Shown in pieces: positions 1-9,270 of a stretch of 64,000 nucleotides of DNA; position 1 is the first letter of the stretch; every line of letters begins with the position of its first letter. The notes beneath the pieces were generated by a model. That model saw only the letters and a list, made by a program, of their open reading frames with translations. It was not told where the DNA came from and searched no databases. Made by a program: the position numbers and the translations under genes. The DNA comes from Bacteroidota bacterium (GTDB taxonomy: Bacteria > Bacteroidota > Bacteroidia > Chitinophagales > Chitinophagaceae): NCBI GenBank assembly GCA_018268035.1, contig JAFDXI010000046.1, positions 1 through 64,000 on the forward strand. Direction: 5' to 3'.

Positions 1-892
1 CATACTGCCCCATAGATTCACTACCCCTTCAATATTATGAAAATAATCATCATCGCCGGTAGCCGGCGGCGCTGCATAATAAAAATCAGGGTCAATACCG
101 CCTAAAGCCGTGCTGACATTGGGGAAAACTTTATTAATCATTGTTTGAGTGGGGTAGTAAGCGGAGTTCATGGCAATGTGGCTCCCTGCACTCATGCCGT
201 CAACAAAAACATAATTGGTATCAATCCTGTAAGGGTCATTCCACGTGTCACCGGAAGTTTCATTCACCTGTCTTTTAATAATGCTCCTTATTGCACCCCT
301 CGCATCCTGCACCGCCCTGTAAATGCCAAGTATTTGCTGTGCGCTAACATATTGCCATTTAGGATCATTCTGATGAGAAGGAGGAGGAGGAGGCGTTCCA
401 GGTATATTTCTTCGATCTGCCAAAATACCTACCCGGTAAGAAACACTAAATACAACGAAGCCTCGGCTGGCCATAGCCCTGCAAAAATAATCAAGCCCAT
501 CCTGGTCAGGGCTGCTACATTCACTGAAACCACCCGAATGAAATAATATTAATGCCGGCAAAGGGCAGGTATTGTAATTGGGATAGTTAGTAGGATAGTA
601 AACATAATAATATAGCGCATCAGCCGTATTATCGCAACCTGTAGGATTATTAGGAACGGGGCATGTAAACGGGCAATAATTAAGTTTATAATGTACATCG
701 CTGTAACCTGCAGGTGTCAAGCTTTTATAATATGTACGCGTTAAGGGCGTATCTGCTACATTAAGAATACCTGAATCTAATGGCCCCACGCTGCAAAATA
801 ACTGAGATAAATTACAGGTGGTGGCAGTTTCCTGTGCATTTACCCCCCCCCCAGCAAAGTTGTAATAAAAGAATTGCATAAAAATATTTCAT
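1..892 (-). CDS. Secreted alpha/beta hydrolase (esterase-like), 3' end outside window, frameshifted
   Basis: Reading the minus strand, an ATG at 892 opens a classic signal peptide (MKYFYAILLLQLCWG). That frame stops about 26 codons in. A second frame, open from an ATG at 879 to the window edge (293 codons), carries the enzyme. The two meet at a run of ten G (843-852); nine G would give a signal peptide followed by VNAQ, a plausible cleavage site. The enzyme frame shows an oxyanion-type HSGGF and a nucleophile elbow DGMSAGS with Ser near residue 230, so an alpha/beta hydrolase is well supported. It is Cys-rich near its N-terminus. The substrate is unknown. The acid and His of the triad, and any T9SS tail, would lie beyond position 1. 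Length variation or misreading of the G run are both possible; the finding treats this. Confidence 0.7.
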
Positions 893-1091
893 AGAGATTA
901 ACTTAAAGTTTAGAATGGTCTTCGAAGATACATTTTTTTTGCTAAATATTTGCTGATGCGAAGTGAAAACATAAGCACCTGAATTTTATGCAATACCTTT
1001 TATTGTTTTTGCAACTGATGATGTTTTGAAAAATGATGTGTGCCGTTCAGCAGCGCCATTTTGATGGCAAAAAAAATCAACTGCTTCAGCA

Positions 1092-1120
1092 TTTTCCTGT
1101 TCTTTACAAAAACAGGAAAA
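1092..1120. promoter_or_regulatory. Perfect 10-bp inverted repeat, 9-nt loop
   Basis: TTTTCCTGTT (1092-1101) pairs exactly with AACAGGAAAA (1111-1120) around CTTTACAAA. It lies about 80 bp upstream of the permease start. No T tract follows on either strand, so an operator or mRNA hairpin is likelier than a terminator. The role is inferred only. Confidence 0.4.
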
Positions 1121-1186
1121 TATCAACAAAATGATCCTGGATTTTCCGCTCATCTAAAATTTGCACTATGGCAACATCATGTTCTT

Positions 1187-1194
1187 TACTTTTG
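1187..1194 (+). promoter_or_regulatory. Bacteroidota -7 box (TACTTTTG)
   Basis: TACTTTTG matches the TAnnTTTG element used by the primary sigma factor of Bacteroidota. It ends four bases before the ATG at 1199, giving a very short leader. The nearest upstream TTG (1161-1163) is 23 bp away, a little far from the usual 19-21. Confidence 0.35.
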
Positions 1195-1198
1195 GGCA

Positions 1199-2455
1199 AT
1201 GCGCCGTTTGGTAAATATTCTCTGGAACAGTTTTAAGATGAGCCTGGATGAATTGAAGAACAATAAACTCCGGAGTGGACTTTCATTGACCGGAGTTGCA
1301 TTTGGTATATTTTGCATCATCAGTGTGCTTGCATTGGTGGGCAGCCTGCAACAAAAAATACAGGATGATATCAATAGCCTTGGTACAAATACAATTTATG
1401 TTGACAAATGGGAATATGTAAATACAGCAGAATACCCGTGGTGGAAATTTGTCAACAGGCCTACTCCCAAATTTGAAGATGTGAAGTTGATAGAACAGCG
1501 AAGTACATTAGCCAAGAATGTTGCTTTCTTCACTCAAAACAATACTACCCTGAGTTATAAAAATACGGAACTTCAATTTGTCAATCTTTATGGTGTAAGC
1601 GAAGAATATGATCATATCCAGAAAGTTGATATTGCTGCTGGCAGGTATTTCAGTGGTTCAGACTTTATGCATGGTAACCCAGTAGCAGTAATCGGTTATA
1701 AAAACGCAACTGATTTATTTGGAGGGCCGGAATATGCAGTAGGTAAAACCGTGCAGTTTGGTACACATAGAGCAACAATAATTGGTGTCATAGCAAAACA
1801 GGGGCAGAGTTTTGGACCAGGTTTTGATTACGACAATTCATTGATGCTTACATATTTTTATTATGCCAGTATTTTTAATGTGAATGATGAGACCTCCAGC
1901 CCTTTTATTATGGTGCAGGGTAAGCCCAATGTACCATCTCAGGCTTTGGTGGATGACCTGGAAGGTGTGATGAGGCAGGTAAGAAAACTAAGTCCTAAGC
2001 AGGAAGATAATTTTGCTTTGAATGATGTGAATTATATCGGCACTTCATCCATTAATAGTTTTTTTGGAACAGTGAATATTGGAGGTTGGGCTATTGCCGG
2101 GTTGAGTTTAATAGTCGGTGCATTTGGTGTTGCCAACATCATGTTTGTAACTGTGCGGGAAAGAACAAGCCAGATTGGTTTAAAGAAAGCCATCGGCGCC
2201 AAAAGCAGGACTATACTACTTGAGTTTTTATTGGAAAGCGCTTTCCTGTGTATCATCGGAGGAATTATCGGTTTACTGATGGTCGCGGGCCTTGCCGCCA
2301 TATTAAATACATTGCTGCCATTTAAAATTGTCATTTCTGCCAGTATCATTATCCTCGCATTTTCTATCTGTGTGGTGTTAGGCATTTTATCTGGTATTAT
2401 ACCTGCATCCATAGCAGCAAAAATGAATCCTGTTGTTGCTATCAGGAGTAAATAA
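1199..2455 (+). CDS. MacB/FtsX-type ABC transporter permease
   Basis: The 418-residue protein starts MRRLVNILWNSFKMSLDELKNNK, the usual opening of MacB-like permeases. The frame extends upstream to 1040, but the 53 extra residues look non-coding. Topology is typical: one N-terminal membrane helix (about 27-48), a long periplasmic MacB_PCD domain, then three C-terminal helices, ending PVVAIRSK, the usual end of this family. Relatives form tripartite or mechanotransmission ABC systems exporting macrolides, lipoproteins or peptides. No ATPase or membrane-fusion gene is adjacent (the nearest ABC ATPase is at 49413), so partner and substrate are unknown. A strong terminator follows. Confidence 0.88.
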   Translation: MRRLVNILWNSFKMSLDELKNNKLRSGLSLTGVAFGIFCIISVLALVGSLQQKIQDDINSLGTNTIYVDKWEYVNTAEYPWWKFVNRPTPKFEDVKLIEQRSTLAKNVAFFTQNNTTLSYKNTELQFVNLYGVSEEYDHIQKVDIAAGRYFSGSDFMHGNPVAVIGYKNATDLFGGPEYAVGKTVQFGTHRATIIGVIAKQGQSFGPGFDYDNSLMLTYFYYASIFNVNDETSSPFIMVQGKPNVPSQALVDDLEGVMRQVRKLSPKQEDNFALNDVNYIGTSSINSFFGTVNIGGWAIAGLSLIVGAFGVANIMFVTVRERTSQIGLKKAIGAKSRTILLEFLLESAFLCIIGGIIGLLMVAGLAAILNTLLPFKIVISASIIILAFSICVVLGILSGIIPASIAAKMNPVVAIRSK

Positions 2456-2470
2456 CCAAATTTATAAAAT

Positions 2471-2506
2471 AATAAAAATGCAGGACATAGATCCTGCATT
2501 TTTATT
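2471..2506. terminator. Bidirectional intrinsic terminator
   Basis: A perfect 15-bp stem (2471-2485 with 2492-2506) closes a six-base loop. A-rich and T-rich flanks allow it to end both the permease (+) and the converging M28 peptidase gene (-). Confidence 0.85.
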
Positions 2507-2535
2507 ATACAACTATTTAAAAAACACATTTACAA

Positions 2536-4737
2536 TTAGTGTAGTCTGTTTAAATATTCAGATAATTTATTAATTGCACCGGCTGTAAGTTCAATTTCTG
2601 TTTGCGCTTCTGACCAGTTGCGTTGTTCAATGGCTTCACGTATGCCCGGCAATGTTTTTACACCATAGCCTGTATAAAATCCAGGTGCATACAAACTATG
2701 TTTATACCAACTCCTTCGTGGCAAACCATTGTCAAATAATAATTGTTGTTCTGCATGTGCCAGGCCAAGATTCATATTTTCATTCACTGAATAATTTGCT
2801 TTTTTCAAAACCAATTGTAAACTGTCAGCGCTTTTTCTTAAAGCTTCCATTGCATTTTGAAGTGGTGCAAAATTCAGATAAGGCACTTCTGATTTTGGTG
2901 TTGGTTGAATAAAAGTTTTTGTGGGGTCAGCAGCCAGTGTATAAAAATTTTGTTTCAACAATTCATTGTTAATTGCTGTCGCTTCACGCATATTATCTGT
3001 AGTATTGATTAACTCTGTTGCGTAGCCATTGGCAGTAGTATAAAGTATTGAATAATCAAATGGCAATACATCTGCATCAGCCATACGCAAAACAGCACGG
3101 CCTGCAACTTTAGCCAATGCAACACCATAAACAAAAGTCGGGTCTTTGAAAAGCCTGTAATCATCATAAGAATCATAAACAGAATGATATTCGCCACCGC
3201 CACCTTCGCCACCAAAACCAAGGTCTAAAACAGGTAACCCGAGATGCTGTAAAAATGGAGAATAATCAGAGCCACTACCCAATGCAAACAATTCAAAATC
3301 TTTTTTGTCATAAGCTTCTTTTTTTGCTTTCGCAGATGATGCATTGGAAGCAGAAAGTGCTTTTCGTCTCTCAAAAACAGAAACATTAGTTTCCGGGTCA
3401 ATCACTGTTTTTGAAATTTCATCCATCAATGGTGTTAATGCATGAGAGCCGCCGGCAAATAAAAATCCTCTTTCATTTCCATCACTGTTGATATAAATAA
3501 TTGCTTTCTGTTGTAATTCATTGGCATGTTCTTCTGCAAATTCTGTTGAGCCAATCAATGCAGGCTCTTCACCATCCCATGAACAATATACAATAGTGCG
3601 TTTGGGTTTCCATCCGGTTTTCAACAATTCACCTAATGACTTAGCTTCTTCCAGCATTGCCGATTGACCACTGATTGGGTCTCCGGCACCATTCACCCAT
3701 GCATCATGGTGGTTACCTCTCAATACCCATTCATCGGGATACTGAGAACCTTTAATCATTGCAACTACATCATAACAATTCACCATATCCCAGTTAAAAG
3801 CCAGTTTCAGGTGTACTGTTGTTTTATCATCACCCACATGATAAGTAAATGGCAAAGCACCCTGCCATCCATTCGGCACTACAACACCTCCTAAAGATTC
3901 GAGCAAAGGGCTTGCATCATGATAACTGATGGGCAATACAGGAATTTTTAAAAGATTGGTCACTGCACTGCGGTCTAACCTTATGGCATTTGCGTCGGCG
4001 CCAACTCCAGGCGTCAACGGATCACCAGGGTAAATCGGCATATCCATTACACTGCCCCTTTGTACACCATATTGATTTTTATATGCACCTTTTGGATAAA
4101 CATCACCTGCAAAATATCCATCATCCATTGGGTCGCTGTAAATAATACAACCAATGGCTCCATGCTCCTGCGCCACTTTTGGTTTAATACCCCGCCAGCT
4201 TCTCCCATATTTTGCAATTACAATTTTCCCTTTTACATCAATACCCAATTCAGCCAGCTTATCATAGTCGTCAGGCAAACCATAATTTACAAATACCAGT
4301 GGGGCAGTAACATCACCATCGGGGCTCCATGCATTGTATGTTGGTAACTGACCTTCTTGTCCGCTGGTTGCATCTTCAGGCAGAGCAGGTTCTTTTAATA
4401 ATGCTGTATATTTTGTTGGCGCTGTCATCTCCAACAACCTTGTTTTAGGCGTCGGGAATAATACCTTGAATGTTTCAATGTGTGCATCAAAACCATAAGA
4501 CCGGTATCGTTTTAATATTTCATCAGCCACTGCTTTGCTGCCTGGTGATCCGAGGTTATGAGGTTTTGATGAAAGTAATTTGATGGTTTCTCCAATATGC
4601 TGTGCATTCAACTGTGCATCAAATGCTTTTTCTGTTTCTAATTGTGCGGATGCAGCTTTTGGTGAAAAGCCTGTGATTGACTGAGCTGATAATTTTACTG
4701 CAATAAATAAAATCAACAGTAATAAATATTTTCTCAT
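2536..4737 (-). CDS. M28 family zinc metallopeptidase, glutamate carboxypeptidase II-like
   Basis: The 733-residue protein starts at the ATG at 4737, which gives a clean signal peptide (MRKYLLLLILFIAVKLSAQ); a start 13 codons upstream is possible but would spoil it. The order is: a PA-type inserted domain (about 145-300), the M28 catalytic core (about 325-570), then a helical TFR-dimerisation-like C-terminus. Zinc-site residues are visible: His in GNHHDAW (about 343), bridging Asp in GAGDP (about 353), the Glu pair in DGEEPAL (about 390-391), Asp in NSDGN and His in GEYHSVYD. Family members remove C-terminal residues from peptides, classically acidic dipeptides; the exact substrate here is unknown. 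It is probably periplasmic or exported and stands alone on its strand. Confidence 0.9.
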   Translation of the reverse strand: MRKYLLLLILFIAVKLSAQSITGFSPKAASAQLETEKAFDAQLNAQHIGETIKLLSSKPHNLGSPGSKAVADEILKRYRSYGFDAHIETFKVLFPTPKTRLLEMTAPTKYTALLKEPALPEDATSGQEGQLPTYNAWSPDGDVTAPLVFVNYGLPDDYDKLAELGIDVKGKIVIAKYGRSWRGIKPKVAQEHGAIGCIIYSDPMDDGYFAGDVYPKGAYKNQYGVQRGSVMDMPIYPGDPLTPGVGADANAIRLDRSAVTNLLKIPVLPISYHDASPLLESLGGVVVPNGWQGALPFTYHVGDDKTTVHLKLAFNWDMVNCYDVVAMIKGSQYPDEWVLRGNHHDAWVNGAGDPISGQSAMLEEAKSLGELLKTGWKPKRTIVYCSWDGEEPALIGSTEFAEEHANELQQKAIIYINSDGNERGFLFAGGSHALTPLMDEISKTVIDPETNVSVFERRKALSASNASSAKAKKEAYDKKDFELFALGSGSDYSPFLQHLGLPVLDLGFGGEGGGGEYHSVYDSYDDYRLFKDPTFVYGVALAKVAGRAVLRMADADVLPFDYSILYTTANGYATELINTTDNMREATAINNELLKQNFYTLAADPTKTFIQPTPKSEVPYLNFAPLQNAMEALRKSADSLQLVLKKANYSVNENMNLGLAHAEQQLLFDNGLPRRSWYKHSLYAPGFYTGYGVKTLPGIREAIEQRNWSEAQTEIELTAGAINKLSEYLNRLH

Positions 4738-4884
4738 GCAAAAAATTTTGATGTGGTGAAAAATGAAAGCACACAAATTAAAATAAAATTAATAATCATG
4801 CTTATTGTTTTACATGAGTTTGCCTATTGCCATTATTGAAATCAAAACTGAATAGCAAATAAATTTTGATGATGAATGAAGATA

Positions 4885-5641
4885 TCAATGAAGTTTATTC
4901 AAAACCTTTTTTATTGTTGTCGCCAGCAATGCTGCCCAGGTAGCATATTGTTTTACTGATGGGTGCAAACCATCAACTGCAATAAGTGATGTATCATTTT
5001 CTGCCAGCCTGGAAAGTGGAGCAATACCGGTATAAGAAATATTATAGGTTAAGGTGATTGATTGATAGCATTAAATATATCAAGCTCTATTTTTATTTTA
5101 GCAGTATCACTGTCCTTCGCACAAGGTATAACGCTGTAATCAGGAATGAACAAAACAAACACATGCTCTTTTATTTTGCCTGATAAGAGAATGGCTTTGA
5201 CGAGGCATTCTTCAAAACGCTTTTTGTAACCTGTAGTATCTAAATGCTGGTATTGGTCATTTACACCTTTCAATAGAGTAACAATATCAAAATGCTCCTG
5301 TAATTTTTTAGTTGCGATTACATTCAAAAGATCGGTTGTTGTTCATCCGGTTGTAGCAATATATTCCAGCCTGTCTATTATCATATTTCTTTTTGCAACA
5401 AGGCAACAGTTTGAGAAGGAAAGCGTTCATTTTCATATACTGTATCACTAATGGTATCAGAATCACCAAGTGCAAGCCAGGAATATTTTATGGTGTTTGA
5501 TGTGATAGTATCTGCAGAGCCTTTGATTATTGTAGTATTGATATTTTGAATAAAATTTCCTGTGCAACCATGGAATTTTCCATTTTGGCAAAATAACAAA
5601 CCATGCGTTAAAAATAGAAAGTTGAATTTTAATAAATCCAC
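4885..5641 (-). pseudogene. Decayed SGNH/GDSL hydrolase
   Basis: Three minus-strand fragments read in order as one GDSL-family esterase. The first (to about 5385) contains KYSWLALGDSDTI, the nucleophile block. The second (about 5395-5050) holds EHFDIVTLLKGVNDQYQH (the GxND block) and HVFVLFIPDYS. The third ends with IAVDGLHPSVKQYATWAALL, the DxxH block. Lesions: a frameshift near 5395; an in-frame TGA at 5343-5345 where the family usually has Trp after ATTG; and a frameshift near 5050 next to a duplicated GATT tract. GDSY has also become GDSD. Three independent lesions make it a genuine pseudogene rather than a read error. The intact ancestor was probably a lipoprotein (a GC motif near the start). 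Confidence 0.8.
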
Positions 5642-5702
5642 GCCATATTTACGAAATAAAAAAGAAGATGGCTGTAACCGTTTTTTAAAATAATCAAAAG
5701 GC

Positions 5703-5710
5703 TATTTTTG
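5703..5710 (+). promoter_or_regulatory. Bacteroidota -7 box (TATTTTTG) for isocitrate dehydrogenase
   Basis: TATTTTTG fits TAnnTTTG and lies 21 bases before the ATG at 5732. No clear TTTG -33 element is visible at the right distance. Confidence 0.4.
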
Positions 5711-5731
5711 CGCAAACAAAAATCATAGAAG

Positions 5732-6961
5732 ATGGCTGAAAAAATTAAAGTAGCTAACCCTGTCGTTGAATTGGACGGTGATGAAATGACACGCATTATC
5801 TGGAAATTCATCAAAGACAAACTGATATTGCCTTACATTGATGTTGACATAAAATATTTTGACCTCAGTGTGATGCACCGTGATGCTACAGATGACCAGG
5901 TAACAATAGATGCTGCTAATGCAATTAAACAATACGGTGTTGGTATCAAATGTGCCACCATCACTCCAGATGAAGCCCGTGTAAAAGAATTTAACCTGAA
6001 ACAAATGTGGAAGAGCCCGAATGGCACCATCCGTAACATCCTTGATGGCACTGTGTTCCGCGAACCAATAGTTTGCAAAAATGTACCGCGTTTAGTGCCC
6101 AACTGGACTGCACCCATCTGCATCGGCCGTCACGCTTTTGGCGACCAATACCGTGCAACTGATTTTGTAACGAAAGGTAAAGGAAAACTCACCATAACAT
6201 TTGAAGGTGAAGATGGTAATGTGATGAAGCATGAAGTTTACCAGTTTAAAGGCGATGGTATTGCTTTGGCAATGTATAATACTGATGAGAGTATCCGCGG
6301 TTTTGCACATGCCTGTTTTAACCAGGCTATCTTAAAGAAATGGCCATTGTATCTCTCTACAAAAAATACTATCCTTAAAAAATATGATGGCAGGTTTAAA
6401 GATATCTTCCAGGAAATTTATGAGAATGAATTTAAAGTGAAGATGGATGCAATTGGTATTACTTATGAGCACAGATTGATTGATGATATGGTGGCAAGTG
6501 CTTTAAAATGGAATGGCAATTTTGTGTGGGCCTGTAAAAATTATGATGGTGATGTGCAGAGTGATACTGTGGCGCAGGGTTTTGGTAGTTTAGGTTTGAT
6601 GACCTCAACACTTGTAACACCCGATGGTAAAACAATGGAAGCAGAAGCAGCACACGGAACTGTAACACGCCATTACCGTCAGCACCAGAAAGGCAATCCT
6701 ACCTCTACCAATCCTATTGCTTCCATCTTTGCATGGACACGTGGTTTGGAGTTTCGTGGCAGGCTGGACAACAATCAATCGTTGATTGATTTCTGTCATG
6801 CTTTGGAACAGGTGTGTGTTGAAACAGTTGAAAGCGGCAAGATGACAAAGGACCTGGCCATCACTATCAAACCAAATGTTGAGCATGGCACAGATTATTT
6901 ATATACTGAAGAATTTTTGGATGAACTGGATAAAGCATTAGAGAAAAAATTACAGAAATAA
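5732..6961 (+). CDS. icd: NADP-dependent isocitrate dehydrogenase, eukaryotic-type dimer class
   Basis: The 409-residue protein converts isocitrate to 2-oxoglutarate, CO2 and NADPH in the TCA cycle (cytoplasm). It reads end to end like the eukaryotic-type (IDH1/IDH2-like) homodimeric class. Visible motifs are [13 protein letters not shown] at the N-terminus, the substrate segment KSPNGTIRN (about 94-102), the Asp cluster around IDDMVA and YDGDVQSD, and the NADP-binding stretch [12 protein letters not shown]. Length is normal. The gene stands alone between a TAnnTTTG box and an intrinsic terminator, so it is probably monocistronic. It is flanked by pseudogene debris but is itself intact. Confidence 0.96.
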   Translation: MAEKIKVANPVVELDGDEMTRIIWKFIKDKLILPYIDVDIKYFDLSVMHRDATDDQVTIDAANAIKQYGVGIKCATITPDEARVKEFNLKQMWKSPNGTIRNILDGTVFREPIVCKNVPRLVPNWTAPICIGRHAFGDQYRATDFVTKGKGKLTITFEGEDGNVMKHEVYQFKGDGIALAMYNTDESIRGFAHACFNQAILKKWPLYLSTKNTILKKYDGRFKDIFQEIYENEFKVKMDAIGITYEHRLIDDMVASALKWNGNFVWACKNYDGDVQSDTVAQGFGSLGLMTSTLVTPDGKTMEAEAAHGTVTRHYRQHQKGNPTSTNPIASIFAWTRGLEFRGRLDNNQSLIDFCHALEQVCVETVESGKMTKDLAITIKPNVEHGTDYLYTEEFLDELDKALEKKLQK

Positions 6962-6973
6962 ATTAAAAGTGAG

Positions 6974-7002
6974 ACCGCAGCAAAAACTGCGGTTTTCTTT
7001 TT
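6974..7002 (+). terminator. Intrinsic terminator after icd
   Basis: ACCGCAG (6974-6980) pairs with CTGCGGT (6987-6993) around CAAAAA, followed by TTTCTTTTT. Confidence 0.88.
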
Positions 7003-7222
7003 AATTGATGTATGAAGTATAGGATGAATAAAAAAATTAAACAATTTATTTCATCAATATAATTCAGCAAAAGATTATTTAAATTGTTATGAACAATCGA
7101 AATTTCATTTACAAAAAACTGAGATAAATTGCTCATAAGCTTGTTATTGAAAGTAATGTAAAAAAAGATAACAGTTAATGTTGAGATCATAAATATCATC
7201 CATACTGTTTTAACTTGCAGCC

Positions 7223-8197
7223 ATGAGCAGGTATGATGTATTAATAATCGGGGCAGGGCCAATTGGCCTGGCAGCAGGCATTGCAGCACAAAAAGCAAAT
7301 CTCAGTTATATTATTGTAGAAAAAGGTTGCCTCGTCAACAGTCTGTATAATTACCCGGTTAATATGACTTTTTTTTCAACGGCTGAAAGATTGGAAATAG
7401 GTGGTGTGCCTTTCATGAGCATCAATCCCAAACCAAGAAGGGCTGAAGCTTTGGAATATTACCGCAGGGTTGCAAAAGATTTTAACCTCAATATAAAATT
7501 GTTTGAAAAAGTTGAAAATATACAGCGATCAGAAAATGATTCATTTAATACAACTACATCAAAAGCCAATTATGTAAGTGATTTTATAATTGTGGCTACA
7601 GGTTTTTACGATATCCCTCAACTGCTGCATGTGCCCGGTGAAGAGTTACCCAAAGTGCGTCATTATTATGATGACCCGCATTATTATGCATTTCAGAAAG
7701 TGATGGTTGTAGGCGCCAGCAATTCGTCTGTGGATGCAGCTTTGGAAACCTGGCGCAAAGGCGCTGACGTTACTATGGTTGTAAGAAAAGATACAATCGG
7801 GAAAAATGTAAAATATTGGGTGAGGCCTGATATTGAAAACAGGATTAAAGAGGGCAGTATTAAAGCATATTTTAATTCTAACATTACAGCTATCCATACC
7901 CACTCCGTTGATATTCAGACGTCGGATGGAAAACTTTCATTAGATAACGATTACGTATTGGCGCTCACAGGCTACCAACCTGATTTCAAATTGCTGGAAA
8001 ATCTTAATATTACTATATCCGCTGATGAAAAACATATTCCAGTGTATAATCAAGATACTATGGAGACCAACCAGGAAGGAATCTACCTTGCCGGTGTAGT
8101 ATGTGGTGGCTTTGATACACATAAATTGTTCATAGAAAATTCAAGGGAACATGCGGAGAAAATTATCAATGATATTATTATTAAAAAGAAGGTTTAA
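7223..8197 (+). CDS. ypdA: YpdA-family FAD/NAD(P)H disulfide reductase-like flavoprotein
   Basis: The 324-residue protein has an FAD-binding GAGPIG (about 10-15), a second Rossmann motif VVGASNSS (about 163-170) for NADPH, and a C-terminal ATG/AGV-type flavin motif (YLAGVVCGG). The layout is that of thioredoxin reductase, but no CxxC pair exists anywhere, as in YpdA/Bdr. Family members reduce bacillithiol disulfide in Firmicutes, and Bacteroidota homologues are annotated the same way. Whether this organism makes bacillithiol cannot be told from the window. It is a single gene closed by a hairpin. Confidence 0.85.
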   Translation: MSRYDVLIIGAGPIGLAAGIAAQKANLSYIIVEKGCLVNSLYNYPVNMTFFSTAERLEIGGVPFMSINPKPRRAEALEYYRRVAKDFNLNIKLFEKVENIQRSENDSFNTTTSKANYVSDFIIVATGFYDIPQLLHVPGEELPKVRHYYDDPHYYAFQKVMVVGASNSSVDAALETWRKGADVTMVVRKDTIGKNVKYWVRPDIENRIKEGSIKAYFNSNITAIHTHSVDIQTSDGKLSLDNDYVLALTGYQPDFKLLENLNITISADEKHIPVYNQDTMETNQEGIYLAGVVCGGFDTHKLFIENSREHAEKIINDIIIKKKV

Positions 8198-8201
8198 AAA
8201 A

Positions 8202-8232
8202 AACAAACCTCTTCTAATTGAAGAGGTTTGTT
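8202..8232. terminator. Bidirectional hairpin terminator
   Basis: A 13-bp perfect stem (8202-8214 with 8220-8232) closes a TAATT loop. The A tract at 8196-8203 becomes a T tract on the minus strand, so it best serves the converging pseudogene and may also end the flavoprotein transcript. Confidence 0.75.
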
Positions 8233-8252
8233 AACCAAGTATTGAAGATGTA

Positions 8253-9009
8253 CTAATTGCCTTTAACTATCTTCTTCATCACTTTTGCATTTCCAAAATT
8301 CACTTCTAACATATACTCTCCATTGGAGAGTGGGCAATTACCATACGCTCAGCATTGGAGGTCCCGGATGCAAACATGGTCAACATAGGTGTTGAAGAAG
8401 AGCCTGGATTGGCAAGCTGTATTCCATCTATGATTCTTTAAATCGTAATGTGCCATTGATCATTTCATCACCGACAACATCTAATTTATATGCTGGTGAT
8501 GCATTATTTATCCCAATATTTCCGTTGGAAAGATATATGGCAAACTTGTTGGTTCCTGCTCTCAGGAAGTTAAACTGATCTATCGCATCACTATATTGAA
8601 GGCCCCAGTCTGAAAAGGTTTCAGATTGGGCAATGACCATGCGGTCAGGGTTGGCTGTACCTTACTTAAACATTAAGATCATTGGATGGGGATTTGAACC
8701 CGGATTTGAAAACTGGATAGATTGTGAGCCTTTCAGGAAGGTCAGGTTACCACCCATAGTTTTTGTTCCGGCTACGTGGAATATGGTGTTGGGATTGGAT
8801 GTGCCTATACCTATTTTCCCGTCTTTTGTAATTCTCAGGCGTTCCAACTTATTTGAAATAAGTATAAAATCCTTTTTATTATTTGTACCGATTGTAGTAT
8901 CGGTATCGGGTGTATTGCCACCCATTTTCCAATATTGCTGTGCATTGGCTGGTTGCCAGCCACACAATAGTAACAAAGATGCCAAAGCAAGAGTTAGAAT
9001 ATTTCTCAT
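8253..9009 (-). pseudogene. Decayed T9SS-exported repeat protein
   Basis: Starts with a good signal peptide (MRNILTLALASLLLLCGWQPANAQ), then repeats of the kind GxIGIGTxNPxxxxHVAGT / GTxNxxRMVIAxS seen in large Chitinophagaceae surface proteins. Lesions: an in-frame TAA (about 8662) inside MILMFK*GTANPDRMVIAQ; a second stop or shift near 8428 before GIQLANPGSSSTPMLTMFASG; and a shift near 8330 after MVIAHSP. The last frame ends NGEYMLEV, then GNAKVMKKIVKGN, resembling a T9SS sorting-domain tail. Several independent lesions and an abrupt junction to the tail suggest a deleted, inactive gene. The intact form was probably an exported surface protein. Confidence 0.75.
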
Positions 9010-9270
9010 GTTGCTTAATTTTAAATTTTTTGAAATGATTATCTACTCTGTTGAAAGGTTTTCGGCTATCCCTTATGTTGCGGTGTTAAGAACAGCATCC
9101 CTTTTTAGTATTTTTGGTTAAAAATGAATACAGATTCTTAACTTAAGACAAACATTTTGGGTAACAGTTTACAAAATTTTGCTCCCTGAATTTCAATAAA
9201 CATGGCAATTGTTGGATCATAATAGCCACGGTTTTCAAGAAGGGAACACTATATTACTGAACAGGGATAA

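Larger units (their letters stand above)
893..1198. other. 306-bp non-coding stretch between divergent genes
   Basis: No convincing reading frame is seen. It holds a perfect 10-bp inverted repeat (1092-1120) and a TAnnTTTG box (1187-1194) just before the permease. Nothing else recognisable is present. Confidence 0.5.

Noticed and set aside
145..546. 133-codon plus-strand frame at the window start
   Set aside because: Antisense to the hydrolase, whose catalytic motif is clear on the minus strand.
2032..2529. 165-codon minus-strand frame over the permease end
   Set aside because: Runs through the permease gene and the terminator; a shadow of a real gene.
8680..8697. GGTTCAAATCC-like string on the minus strand, resembling a tRNA T-arm
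   Set aside because: It encodes SNPGSNPHP of the repeat protein, and no acceptor stem or anticodon arm pairs around it.
8633..9121. 162-codon plus-strand frame over the T9SS pseudogene
   Set aside because: Antisense to recognisable repeat protein debris.
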